7,089 nt of DNA from Dehalococcoidia bacterium (lineage in GTDB: Bacteria > Chloroflexota > Dehalococcoidia > Dehalococcoidales > RBG-16-60-22). Where the stretch lies: positions 1 through 7,089 of the forward strand of contig SOKS01000012.1 in the NCBI GenBank assembly GCA_004375725.1. The letters are read 5' to 3'. A model generated the notes under the pieces. That model was not told where the DNA came from. It saw only the letters and a list, made by a program, of their open reading frames with translations, and did not search any database. The translations under genes and the position numbers were made by a program. Positions 1 through 5,062 of the stretch are shown here, piece by piece. Position 1 is the first letter of the stretch. Every line of letters begins with the position of its first letter.

Positions 1-322
1 GTACGCTAACTATGATCAGCGAAGTGTAGGCAAGTGGTAACCATCGCCCCTGGCCGGGGGCATAGAAAGAAGAAACGAAGACGTATAATTGAACTGCCGT
101 CCAGGTATAAGTAATGAGAATAAGCTCGAGAAAAGGGCGGTTATATTGCGGGAAGAGATTGCTGCGTAAGAAGACACTGGTGAGGCTCCATATCATGGCA
201 GCGATTAGGAATAAGACGAAAAGCCTATGATTCTTATGCCAGGGACGGCTGCCTACCGTGGTGATTAGCAGCGGTATATACGCAACTACGGCGATTAACG
301 GGAACAGAGTGTAAACATTCAT
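1..322 (-). CDS. Partial polytopic membrane protein, probable 7TM sensor (histidine kinase N-terminus)
   Basis: Only the first 107 codons are present; the gene runs off the left edge and its output domain is not seen. The ATG at 322-320 opens a very hydrophobic protein (MNVYTLFPLIAVVAYIPLLI). Likely membrane helices are at about residues 2-22, 34-53 and 65-86, with a fourth beginning near 95. Short polar loops (SRPWHKNHR, YAPGQGRW) separate them. This arrangement, including the loop after the first helix and the tryptophan in helix two, matches the N-terminal 7TM input region found on many Chloroflexota sensor histidine kinases. It would sense a membrane or extracellular signal. A different output (GGDEF, LuxR-type HTH, phosphatase) is possible. 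There is no Shine-Dalgarno at normal distance: the nearest GAGGT ends 15 bases before the ATG and overlaps the predicted promoter. A near-consensus promoter ends 9 bases before the ATG. Confidence 0.7.
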   Translation of the reverse strand, partial: MNVYTLFPLIAVVAYIPLLITTVGSRPWHKNHRLFVLFLIAAMIWSLTSVFLRSNLFPQYNRPFLELILITYTWTAVQLYVFVSSFYAPGQGRWLPLAYTSLIIVSV

Positions 323-325
323 TAC

Positions 326-342
326 GAGGTAATTATTACCTC
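326..342. repeat. Perfect 17-bp palindrome over the -10 box, candidate operator
   Basis: The arms GAGGTAAT (326-333) and ATTACCTC (335-342) are exact reverse complements around one central base at 334. The palindrome covers the -10 box (332-337) and reaches to within a base of the predicted start of transcription. A bound dimeric repressor would block RNA polymerase there. No protein in the window can be assigned to it from sequence alone. Confidence 0.6.
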
Positions 343-360
343 AATCACGAAGGCTGTCAA
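332..360 (-). promoter_or_regulatory. Near-consensus sigma-70 promoter of the membrane sensor gene
   Basis: Read on the minus strand, a perfect -35 box TTGACA (360-355) is followed by a 17-base spacer and a -10 box AATAAT (337-332, five of six matches to TATAAT). The predicted transcription start is near position 325. That leaves only about 3 bases before the ATG at 322, so the transcript would be essentially leaderless. Three ACTAAAGT repeats lie just upstream of the -35 box and a palindrome covers the -10 box, which suggests regulated expression. Confidence 0.7.
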
Positions 361-365
361 GCAAA

Positions 366-402
366 ACTAAAGTCTGTTGACTAAAGTGAGCGGGACTAAA
401 GT
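366..402. repeat. Three direct repeats of ACTAAAGT upstream of the sensor promoter
   Basis: The octamer ACTAAAGT occurs exactly at 366-373, 380-387 and 395-402, at steps of 14 and 15 bases. The array fills the short space between the stop of the GH3 gene (404) and the -35 box of the sensor promoter (355-360). Relative to the predicted start near 325 the repeats are centred at about -45, -59 and -74, positions typical of activator sites. The three exact copies are seen directly; the binding role is inferred. Confidence 0.6.
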
Positions 403-403
403 A

Positions 404-2071
404 CTAGCGGACCGCGGCTGTCTCACTCGTGGTCTCAGAGCTGACCCTGACCACCTCTGCCGGTTTCTCCGTCAGCAGGTCAAGCACTCGCTGGGACGGG
501 TTTATGTGGGGCGGCTTGAGGTGTGCCAGGTCGGCTCCTTCAGCCCGCCGTTGCTCGGTGAAATGGGCGAAGGCTCCCTGCGGAAGCACGTTCACCTCAA
601 CCTTGAAGTCAATCATATCGGCAAAGTCATCGCGGTACAGCATTTTTGTGTCTTTATTATTGCTATCCGAGCTGAGAATCTGCTCTCGTACGGCGGCGGC
701 GATTTCCGCCCCGCTGCCCTGATAGCCATTTTTCAACTCAATGTATAGACTGAGCACCGGCTGCCCTTCCTTCTTGAAGACGGCCCAGTCTTCATAGGCG
801 ATGCCGGTGTTCTCAATTGCCTGCCAGATTGTTTTTTCGGTCAGCCGGATAAAGACGAAATCAAGCAGGTCGTCGGCACGCCGCTCAAATGCCATCTGTG
901 GGGTATCAATGCCCAGCCTATCATTATGCAGTGAGGTGATTCGGATCATATCCCCAGGACGGTACCTGGCCAGCGGCCCGCCGTGGAAGTTGCTGATGAC
1001 GATTTCGTAATTCTCACCGGCCTCCACTTCGTCAAGTAGAACCGTCTTGGGCTGATATTCAGGGTCAAGACGCCACTTGAAGTGTTCCTTTTCCGGGATG
1101 AACTCGAGGAAGTTGAGGCTGGGAACGAAGGTCATGCTCTCAAAGTCCCAGGTCTGCGTGGCGATGATGCCACCTTCGGTACCGGTGTAGAGATCCAGCG
1201 GATATTTCCCCCACAGCGCCTTTATCTTATCGCGGTAGACGGCACTGTCAAGCCCGCTGCTCATAATGCCTTTCACCGACCATATGTCCTTGGGCAGCAT
1301 CGGCCGCCGCGCCAGTTTGCTCTTGACTCTTCCCTTGGTCAGACGCAGCAATGCCCTGGGTCGGGCGAGCAGGGGGCGGATAGCCACTTTATCGGTTGAC
1401 TGGCTGAACTTGTTGCCCACCACCACCAGAGCCATAGACAATCCAAAAAAGTAATCAAATCCCTCGGACAGGGCCTGCTTGAAACCGAGCTTTATTCTAT
1501 CTTCAAAAGTAAGTTCCTCGGCTTCTTCCAGCGGAGGCAGGTACTGGATTGGTGTCTGCATGCTGAGCATGTCCGCCATGGTTCCGGACATGTAGGGTCG
1601 GGGAGCAACCGTATACACGATTTTGGGGCGGCCGTTGAGTGGGGAGGTATCCCCCCAGCCCTTGCAGCTGGAGAGCATTCCCACACCGTACATTATCGTG
1701 CTCAATTCCTCGGCGAATGCCTGCGTCATTGGAATCCACTTGCTCGGATAATCGCCGGAACGTCCTGAAGTGTGCACCCAGACGGCAGGGTCGGCGGGTA
1801 GTGGCGCCTCTCTTTTATCGCTGAGCTCGGGGCAGTAGTCTGCGTAGGTGGTCAGAGGCACCTGCTCGCGAAATTCCTCCACCGTTTCCGGTCTGGCTCC
1901 GCGCATGATCTTTCTGCCCAGTGTGCACCCGTTGAGCAGCTTTATCTGTTCCAGGAGCAGCCTCTTCTGTATGGCCATAAACTGCTCCAGAGAAAGCCTG
2001 AGGTAGCCACAACACATCTGCCACAGCTCTTCATCCCTTCCCTGCTGTAAAAGCTCGATCGCTTTTGGCAT
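404..2071 (-). CDS. GH3-family acyl-adenylate-forming enzyme (bacterial GH3 auxin-responsive promoter family protein)
   Basis: This 555-residue cytosolic protein has the length and motif order of the GH3 branch of the ANL (adenylate-forming) superfamily. Members activate a carboxylic acid with ATP and usually conjugate it to an amino acid or another amine. Motif I (phosphate-binding loop) is HTSGRSGDYPSKWIPMT at residues 100-116. Motif II is YTGTEGG at 295-301. Motif III is YRPGDMIRI at 370-378, followed by FERRADD at 395-401. The C-terminal domain ends in the GH3-like HLKPP at 517-521. The extreme C-terminus (about 538-555) is polar and probably disordered. The ATG at 2071 is supported by GGAG at 2082-2079 with a 7-base spacer. 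The gene stands alone, 148 bases after the preceding stop, so context does not reveal the substrate. Assignment to the family is firm; substrate and product are unknown. Confidence 0.85.
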   Translation of the reverse strand: MPKAIELLQQGRDEELWQMCCGYLRLSLEQFMAIQKRLLLEQIKLLNGCTLGRKIMRGARPETVEEFREQVPLTTYADYCPELSDKREAPLPADPAVWVHTSGRSGDYPSKWIPMTQAFAEELSTIMYGVGMLSSCKGWGDTSPLNGRPKIVYTVAPRPYMSGTMADMLSMQTPIQYLPPLEEAEELTFEDRIKLGFKQALSEGFDYFFGLSMALVVVGNKFSQSTDKVAIRPLLARPRALLRLTKGRVKSKLARRPMLPKDIWSVKGIMSSGLDSAVYRDKIKALWGKYPLDLYTGTEGGIIATQTWDFESMTFVPSLNFLEFIPEKEHFKWRLDPEYQPKTVLLDEVEAGENYEIVISNFHGGPLARYRPGDMIRITSLHNDRLGIDTPQMAFERRADDLLDFVFIRLTEKTIWQAIENTGIAYEDWAVFKKEGQPVLSLYIELKNGYQGSGAEIAAAVREQILSSDSNNKDTKMLYRDDFADMIDFKVEVNVLPQGAFAHFTEQRRAEGADLAHLKPPHINPSQRVLDLLTEKPAEVVRVSSETTSETAAVR

Positions 2072-2106
2072 GAGTCAACTCCAAAGCTGGCTTCGCTATC
2101 AGGTTG

Positions 2107-2135
2107 ACTATGCCACGTAAAAAGTGGGTTGGGAA
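2107..2135 (-). promoter_or_regulatory. Possible promoter of the GH3-family gene
   Basis: On the minus strand, TTCCCA (2135-2130, four of six matches to the -35 consensus) is followed by a 17-base spacer and CATAGT (2112-2107, four of six). A TG pair sits one base upstream of the -10 box, as in extended -10 promoters. The start would be near 2100, giving a leader of about 29 bases that contains the GGAG ribosome binding site. The match is much weaker than at the other promoters in the window. Confidence 0.3.
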
Positions 2136-2138
2136 GTG

Positions 2139-2161
2139 ACTGTGTTCTAGAACATAGTTCT
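2139..2161. repeat. Overlapping palindromes upstream of the GH3-family gene, candidate operator
   Basis: TGTTCTAGAACA (2143-2154) is a perfect 12-bp palindrome. It extends to 20 bp (2139-2158) with one mismatched pair. A second palindrome, AGAAC-ATA-GTTCT (2149-2161), shares its right half-site, so three alternating GTTCT/AGAAC half-sites lie side by side. The array is just upstream of the proposed -35 box and about 70-90 bases before the ATG. It resembles a site for a dimeric regulator; which one is unknown. Confidence 0.5.
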
Positions 2162-2184
2162 ATTTTGCGGTGGAAGGAATGAGT

Positions 2185-2220
2185 GGGGGATGGTGATTTA
2201 GCTGGCAGAGGGGGGATGGT
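2185..2220. repeat. Short direct repeat GGGGGATGGT, two copies
   Basis: The decamer GGGGGATGGT occurs exactly at 2185-2194 and 2211-2220, 26 bases apart, in the G-rich gap after the stop of the ribbon-helix-helix-like gene. The second copy ends on the last base of the stop codon. There is no sign of a mobile element; it may be a chance or slippage product. Confidence 0.35.
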
Positions 2221-2543
2221 TAGGGGTTTTTATTCTTGTTGCCGGAGCTGCCCAGTTCCTGCAGTTTCTGGCTCAGTTCCTGGAAGGTTTTGTCCTGAGG
2301 CTGTCTGCCCAGTTCGAGCCCGTAGCTGAGGAAAAAGTCCAGGAAATTGCGCAGCAGTTCCTTCATGCCCGCAGCAAACTGGTGGAATTCCTCTTTATCA
2401 ACATAATTATTGTGGCCGGTCGGCTCTTTCAACTGGCTGTTAATAAGGAGCTCCAAGAATTCCGAGTAGCCCATGTCGCCGCGGTTATCGTCGATCTTTC
2501 TGGCGATATCGGCATCAACGATTAGCATTCTTTTATCTGCCAC
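2220..2543 (-). CDS. Small ribbon-helix-helix-like DNA-binding protein with helical C-terminal tail
   Basis: The protein has 107 residues from a GTG start. Residues 6-11 (MLIVDA) look like the beta-strand of a ribbon-helix-helix fold. They are followed by helix A (IARKIDDNRG, about 13-22) and helix B (YSEFLELLINSQL, about 26-38), in the usual CopG/Arc spacing. Such proteins bind DNA as dimers through the paired strands. Residues 48-98 form an amphipathic, probably coiled helical region, and the last residues (GNKNKNP) are polar. AAGGAG at 2555-2550 lies 6 bases before the GTG at 2543. The in-frame ATG at 2549 abuts the AAGGAG with no spacer, so the GTG is preferred; the ATG would add two residues. 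The gene follows a winged-helix gene in the same direction, across a terminator-like hairpin. I recognise the fold type but no named family member or target. Confidence 0.65.
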   Translation of the reverse strand: MADKRMLIVDADIARKIDDNRGDMGYSEFLELLINSQLKEPTGHNNYVDKEEFHQFAAGMKELLRNFLDFFLSYGLELGRQPQDKTFQELSQKLQELGSSGNKNKNP

Positions 2544-2549
2544 GCTCAT

Positions 2550-2555
2550 CTCCTT
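2550..2555 (-). promoter_or_regulatory. Ribosome binding site that selects a GTG start
   Basis: AAGGAG on the minus strand is directly joined to an in-frame ATG (2549-2547) but lies 6 bases from the in-frame GTG (2543-2541). Normal spacing favours the GTG as the true start of the ribbon-helix-helix-like gene. Confidence 0.6.
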
Positions 2556-2567
2556 TTAGTTGTATTT

Positions 2568-2601
2568 AAAAAGAGACCTGAAGACCCGGCTGTCCTCAGG
2601 C
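2568..2601 (-). terminator. Rho-independent terminator or attenuator between the two small regulator genes
   Basis: On the minus strand, GCCTGAGGAC (2601-2592) can pair with GTCTTCAGGT (2585-2576) in a 10-bp stem with two G-U pairs and a 6-base loop. CTC and a run of five T (2572-2568) follow. It sits after the stop of the winged-helix gene (2627) and ends 13 bases before the AAGGAG of the next gene. No convincing promoter fits between hairpin and AAGGAG, so partial read-through is likely. Confidence 0.65.
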
Positions 2602-2626
2602 CAATGTTAAACGTGCCGCACGAAGG

Positions 2627-2908
2627 TTAGAAACTGTAATCCTCATCCAGGCCGAGCATTACCTTTATATTGTCTATCAGCTGAAGCAGTTTCAGGCCGC
2701 TGTCCGATACCTGGTAGGTCACGGAGGGATTGCCCATCTTCATCTTGTCGATATAGCCGTTAGCCACAAGGTAGCCGAGATACTTCTGTATCTGACGGTA
2801 GCTCATATTGGCGCCGTACATGATTTCCGTCTTGCCCGCGCCATTCTCGCCTACTTTGAGCATATCGGCAATAATTTCTATATCGGAACGCCGCCGATTT
2901 ACCCTCAC
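2627..2908 (-). CDS. Small winged helix-turn-helix transcriptional regulator
   Basis: The 93-residue protein is one winged-helix domain. It has a basic N-terminus (MRVNRRRSD) and a first helix (about 9-18). The HTH, about residues 26-53, includes KTEIMYGANMSYRQIQKYL. A wing with VTYQVSDSG at 63-71 and a C-terminal helix (LKLLQLIDNIKVML) that probably dimerises complete it. The MYGANMSYRQ pattern, followed by YLVANGYI, is that of the archaeal-type HTH_45 winged-helix group, also common in Dehalococcoidia. GGAGG (2919-2915) lies 6 bases before the GTG at 2908 and 3 before another in-frame GTG at 2911, so 2908 is preferred. The gene has its own strong promoter, overlaid with repeats that could be an autoregulatory operator. 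It lies upstream of a ribbon-helix-helix-like gene. Target genes are unknown. Confidence 0.75.
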   Translation of the reverse strand: MRVNRRRSDIEIIADMLKVGENGAGKTEIMYGANMSYRQIQKYLGYLVANGYIDKMKMGNPSVTYQVSDSGLKLLQLIDNIKVMLGLDEDYSF

Positions 2909-2936
2909 CACTAGCCTCCGTTACTTTATTAGCAGG

Positions 2937-2972
2937 ACTATTGTACTATTGAGTTCGCCATTTGTCAATAGT
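2937..2972. repeat. Array of ACTATTG elements over the winged-helix promoter, candidate operator
   Basis: ACTATTG occurs exactly at 2937-2943 and 2945-2951 as an 8-base tandem repeat, and in inverted orientation (CAATAGT) at 2966-2972. A copy with one mismatch (ATTATTG) follows at 2993-2999. The tandem pair overlaps the -10 box (2940-2945) and the inverted copy overlaps the -35 box (2963-2968). Binding there would occlude the promoter. The repeats are exact in sequence; the operator role is inferred. Confidence 0.6.
2940..2968 (-). promoter_or_regulatory. Near-consensus sigma-70 promoter of the winged-helix gene
   Basis: On the minus strand, a perfect TTGACA (2968-2963), a 17-base spacer and TACAAT (2945-2940, five of six) form an excellent housekeeping promoter. 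The predicted start is near 2933, giving a leader of about 24 bases that holds the GGAGG ribosome binding site. Confidence 0.8.
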
Positions 2973-2993
2973 ATGAGAAGAAAACAATGGCGA
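2955..2993. repeat. 8-bp inverted repeat spanning the winged-helix promoter -35 region
   Basis: TCGCCATT (2955-2962) and AATGGCGA (2986-2993) are perfect reverse complements separated by 23 bases. One arm lies in the promoter spacer and the other upstream of the -35 box, so they flank it about three helical turns apart (centre to centre). This fits a pair of protein-binding half-sites. It is interleaved with the ACTATTG array. Confidence 0.45.
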
Positions 2994-3014
2994 TTATTGA
3001 TATGAGGGCAGGCC

Positions 3015-3824
3015 TTAAAAGCGGAGCAACCCGAGATACCAGTTGAGGATATCGCTTCCCCAGAACAGGGTAATTATGGTTCCTATGGCTAGGAAAGTGC
3101 CCGCAGGTAAGTAGTCCAGCCTCTTCTTTTTTTTAGTCAGAATAAGAATAATGCCGACTACACCACCAATTAGAGCGCCCAAAGTAATAGCCACTATTAT
3201 CATTTCTGACCCTGTTACCAGGCCCATCAGTATTACTAACTTAAAATCCCCTCCTCCAAATCCTTCAAGTTTGCGAAGCCAGAGGTATATGTAATAGACG
3301 ATCAAAATTAACACCAGTCCCATAGCAGCACCCATGACTCCGTTAATAATTCCCTGCCAGGGCCAGGTAAGATTCAGGTCAATCAGCCCCGGCGGGGGTT
3401 GAAAGACGGAAATGACCAGTGCCACCGCCATCGCGGGGTAGGTGATTTTGTTCAGTATAAGCTGGTGTTCCAGGTCGATGATGCCGATGACCAGAAACAG
3501 ACTGCCGTAGAAGGCGATGATGACAAACTGAACGCTCAATCCGAGATACCAGTAGCTCAGGGCAAAGAGCAAACCCGTGCCCAGTTCCACCCAGAAAGGT
3601 CTTGGGGGAATGGGTGCCCCGCAGTAGCGACAGCGACGGCGCAGCCATAAGTAGCTGAAAACGGGCACCAGGTCCACCGGTGACAGCCGGTGCTGGCAGG
3701 AGTCACAGTGTGAAGGTGGATGAAGAATCGACTTGCCGACAGGCAGGCGGTCGATGCATACGTTCAGGAAGCTGCCGAAGGCAGTGCCGAATACGGCAAA
3801 GACAATAATAAGCGCGATATCCAT
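3015..3824 (-). CDS. pilD: Type IV prepilin peptidase / N-methyltransferase (PilD family)
   Basis: This 269-residue inner-membrane aspartic protease cleaves the leader of type IV prepilins and, in full-length family members, methylates the new N-terminus. After the first membrane helix and GSFLNVCIDRLP (17-28), the cytosolic domain has the zinc motif CDSC (40-43) paired with CRYC (65-68). It also has the YLWLRRRCRYCG and FWVELG signatures. The catalytic aspartates are D117 in IIDLEHQLI and D193 in the GxGD-type motif GFGGGDFKL (188-196). About eight hydrophobic helices are visible, a complete enzyme of normal length. The ATG at 3824 has no Shine-Dalgarno at a usual distance, but a plausible promoter ends 8 bases before it. 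The gene lies downstream of the pilus operon terminator, so it is probably transcribed separately from pilT. Very confident. Confidence 0.95.
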   Translation of the reverse strand: MDIALIIVFAVFGTAFGSFLNVCIDRLPVGKSILHPPSHCDSCQHRLSPVDLVPVFSYLWLRRRCRYCGAPIPPRPFWVELGTGLLFALSYWYLGLSVQFVIIAFYGSLFLVIGIIDLEHQLILNKITYPAMAVALVISVFQPPPGLIDLNLTWPWQGIINGVMGAAMGLVLILIVYYIYLWLRKLEGFGGGDFKLVILMGLVTGSEMIIVAITLGALIGGVVGIILILTKKKKRLDYLPAGTFLAIGTIITLFWGSDILNWYLGLLRF

Positions 3825-3832
3825 TTCGCCGT

Positions 3833-3861
3833 ATTTTGAGCGTTTTTTCTCCGTTCGTCAA
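3833..3861 (-). promoter_or_regulatory. Promoter of the prepilin peptidase gene, predicted near-leaderless
   Basis: On the minus strand, TTGACG (3861-3856, five of six), a 17-base spacer and CAAAAT (3838-3833, four of six) lie directly after the pilus operon terminator. The start would fall near 3826, about 2 bases before the ATG at 3824. This agrees with the lack of a well-placed Shine-Dalgarno and repeats the layout at the sensor gene. Confidence 0.5.
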
Positions 3862-3870
3862 GGTCGGTAT

Positions 3871-3908
3871 AAAAATTGTCCCCTCCCGGGAGAGTTAGGA
3901 GGGGACAA
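3871..3908 (-). terminator. Strong rho-independent terminator after the pilT gene
   Basis: On the minus strand TTGTCCCCTCC (3908-3898) pairs perfectly with GGAGGGGACAA (3886-3876) in an 11-bp stem. The 11-base loop contains CTCCCG, and five T (3875-3871) follow. It lies about 80 bases after the pilT stop and upstream of the pilD promoter, so it should end the pilus operon transcript. Confidence 0.9.
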
Positions 3909-3987
3909 GGTGAGGAGGAGGTAAGCCGTTTGTAAGCGCGGCCTGACGTTAGCATCACTTTTTCAGTCTATCGGGCAGCTTTTACTT

Positions 3988-5058
3988 TTATTCTACCTCC
4001 GCTTTACCCATAAGCTTGGCCACTTCCTCCCGGTCGTTACAGCAGGCAAACAGGCTATCGCCGCTGATGCTGCCGCTCCGGTAGAGGTTTATCAGGGCGT
4101 GGTCGAGAAGCATCATGCCCGAGCGGGTCTGCGTTGCGATGGCATTGGGCAGCTGGTGGATTCTACCCTCGCGGATGATGTTCTTGACTGCCGGGCTGGC
4201 CAGCATGATCTCGACGGCGGCGGTTCTCCCCGAGCCGTCAACTCTGGGGATCAGAGTCTGGCACAGGATGCCGAGGAGCAGGGAAGCCAGCCGGGTCTGG
4301 GCCAGGTGCCGTTCATGGGCGGGGAAAAGGTCGATGATGCGCTCCACGGCCTGTGAGGCGCTGGTGGCGTGCCCGGTGGTCAGGACCAGGTGGCCGGTCT
4401 CGGCCACGGTAAGCACGGCGGCGGCTGTTTCCAGGTCTCTCATCTCGCCCACCAGGATGACATCCGGGTCCTGCCGCAGTATATGCTTCAGCGCATCAGC
4501 GAACGATAAGGTATCATTGCCGAGTTCGCGCTGGGTGATGGTGCACTTATTGTTGACATACAGGTATTCAATCGGGTCCTCGAGGGTAATCACGCGTTTG
4601 CTTTCTATTGAGTTCAGGTAGTTTATCATGGCGGCCAGGGTGGTGGACTTACCGCTGCCGCTGGGCCCGCTGACCACCACCAGTCCCCGGGGTTTCATGA
4701 TAAGGTCCTGGCACGTCTCGGGCAACCCCAGTTCGTCCAGCGTGGGAATGGCCAGAGATATAAGCCTGATGGTAAGGATAAGGGTGCCGCGCTGTTTGGC
4801 CGCGTTGCAGCGCAGTCGGCCGACATCGGGCAGTGTGTAGCCGAAATCAAGCTCCAGGCGGTGGTGGAAATCAGCCCTTTCTTTTTCCGATGTAATCTGC
4901 TGGAAGGCCTGCGCGATGTCATCGGTGGTGAGAGTTGGCCGGTCAGCCTCTGGCTGCAGCAGGCCATTGATGCGGAAAATGGGAGGGTTATCCGCCAGCA
5001 GGTGCAAATCCGAGGCGCCCTTATCGGCGGCTAATCGAACCAGAGCCAAAATATCCAT
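3988..5058 (-). CDS. pilT: Type IV pilus retraction ATPase (PilT family)
   Basis: This 356-residue hexameric secretion ATPase powers pilus retraction at the inner face of the membrane. The N-terminal domain (ASDLHLLADNPPIFRINGLL, 15-34) is typical of PilT. Next come Walker A GPSGSGKST (131-139), the Asp box ITLEDPIEY (157-165), Walker B around DPDVILVGEMRD (197-208, catalytic E205) and a His box with H223 and H230. The C-terminal motif IIREGRIHQLPNAI (294-307) matches the PilT AIRNLIRE region that separates retraction motors from PilB. The His box reads TTGHATSA where TLHT-like sequence is usual. The ATG at 5058 is chosen because GGAGG (5071-5067) lies 8 bases before it and PilT similarity begins at MDILALVRLAAD. 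A longer reading from 5088 would overlap the preceding gene. The gene starts 4 bases after the pilMN stop and ends the operon. It could be a PilT paralogue such as PilU, which is less likely. Confidence 0.93.
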   Translation of the reverse strand: MDILALVRLAADKGASDLHLLADNPPIFRINGLLQPEADRPTLTTDDIAQAFQQITSEKERADFHHRLELDFGYTLPDVGRLRCNAAKQRGTLILTIRLISLAIPTLDELGLPETCQDLIMKPRGLVVVSGPSGSGKSTTLAAMINYLNSIESKRVITLEDPIEYLYVNNKCTITQRELGNDTLSFADALKHILRQDPDVILVGEMRDLETAAAVLTVAETGHLVLTTGHATSASQAVERIIDLFPAHERHLAQTRLASLLLGILCQTLIPRVDGSGRTAAVEIMLASPAVKNIIREGRIHQLPNAIATQTRSGMMLLDHALINLYRSGSISGDSLFACCNDREEVAKLMGKAEVE

Positions 5059-5062
5059 GCGC

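Noticed and set aside
366..402. CRISPR array or replication iterons formed by the ACTAAAGT repeats
   Set aside because: The repeats are only 8 bases with 6-7 base gaps, far too short for CRISPR, and no replication protein is nearby; promoter-proximal sites explain them better.
377..748. Plus-strand open frame of 123 codons at the 3' end of the GH3-family gene
   Set aside because: It begins in the regulatory repeats and is antisense to the C-terminal GH3 domain; no fold or ribosome binding site supports it.
2139..2161. LexA (SOS) box reading of the GAAC...GTTC palindrome
   Set aside because: The spacing between GAAC and GTTC is 3 bases rather than the 4 of the Gram-positive-type box, and the GH3 gene is not a typical SOS target.
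2220..2908. Toxin-antitoxin module made of the two small genes
   Set aside because: Both products look like DNA-binding proteins, no toxin fold is visible, and a 77-base gap with a terminator hairpin separates them, unlike the overlapping genes typical of such modules.
2973..3014. Terminator directly after pilD
   Set aside because: Only a CAAT/ATTG stem of 4 bp before TTTT could be found, which is too weak to call.
4115..4621. Plus-strand open frame of 168 codons opposite pilT
   Set aside because: It is antisense to conserved PilT motifs (Walker A, Asp box and Walker B), and its product has no recognisable domain. It is explained as a shadow of the real gene.
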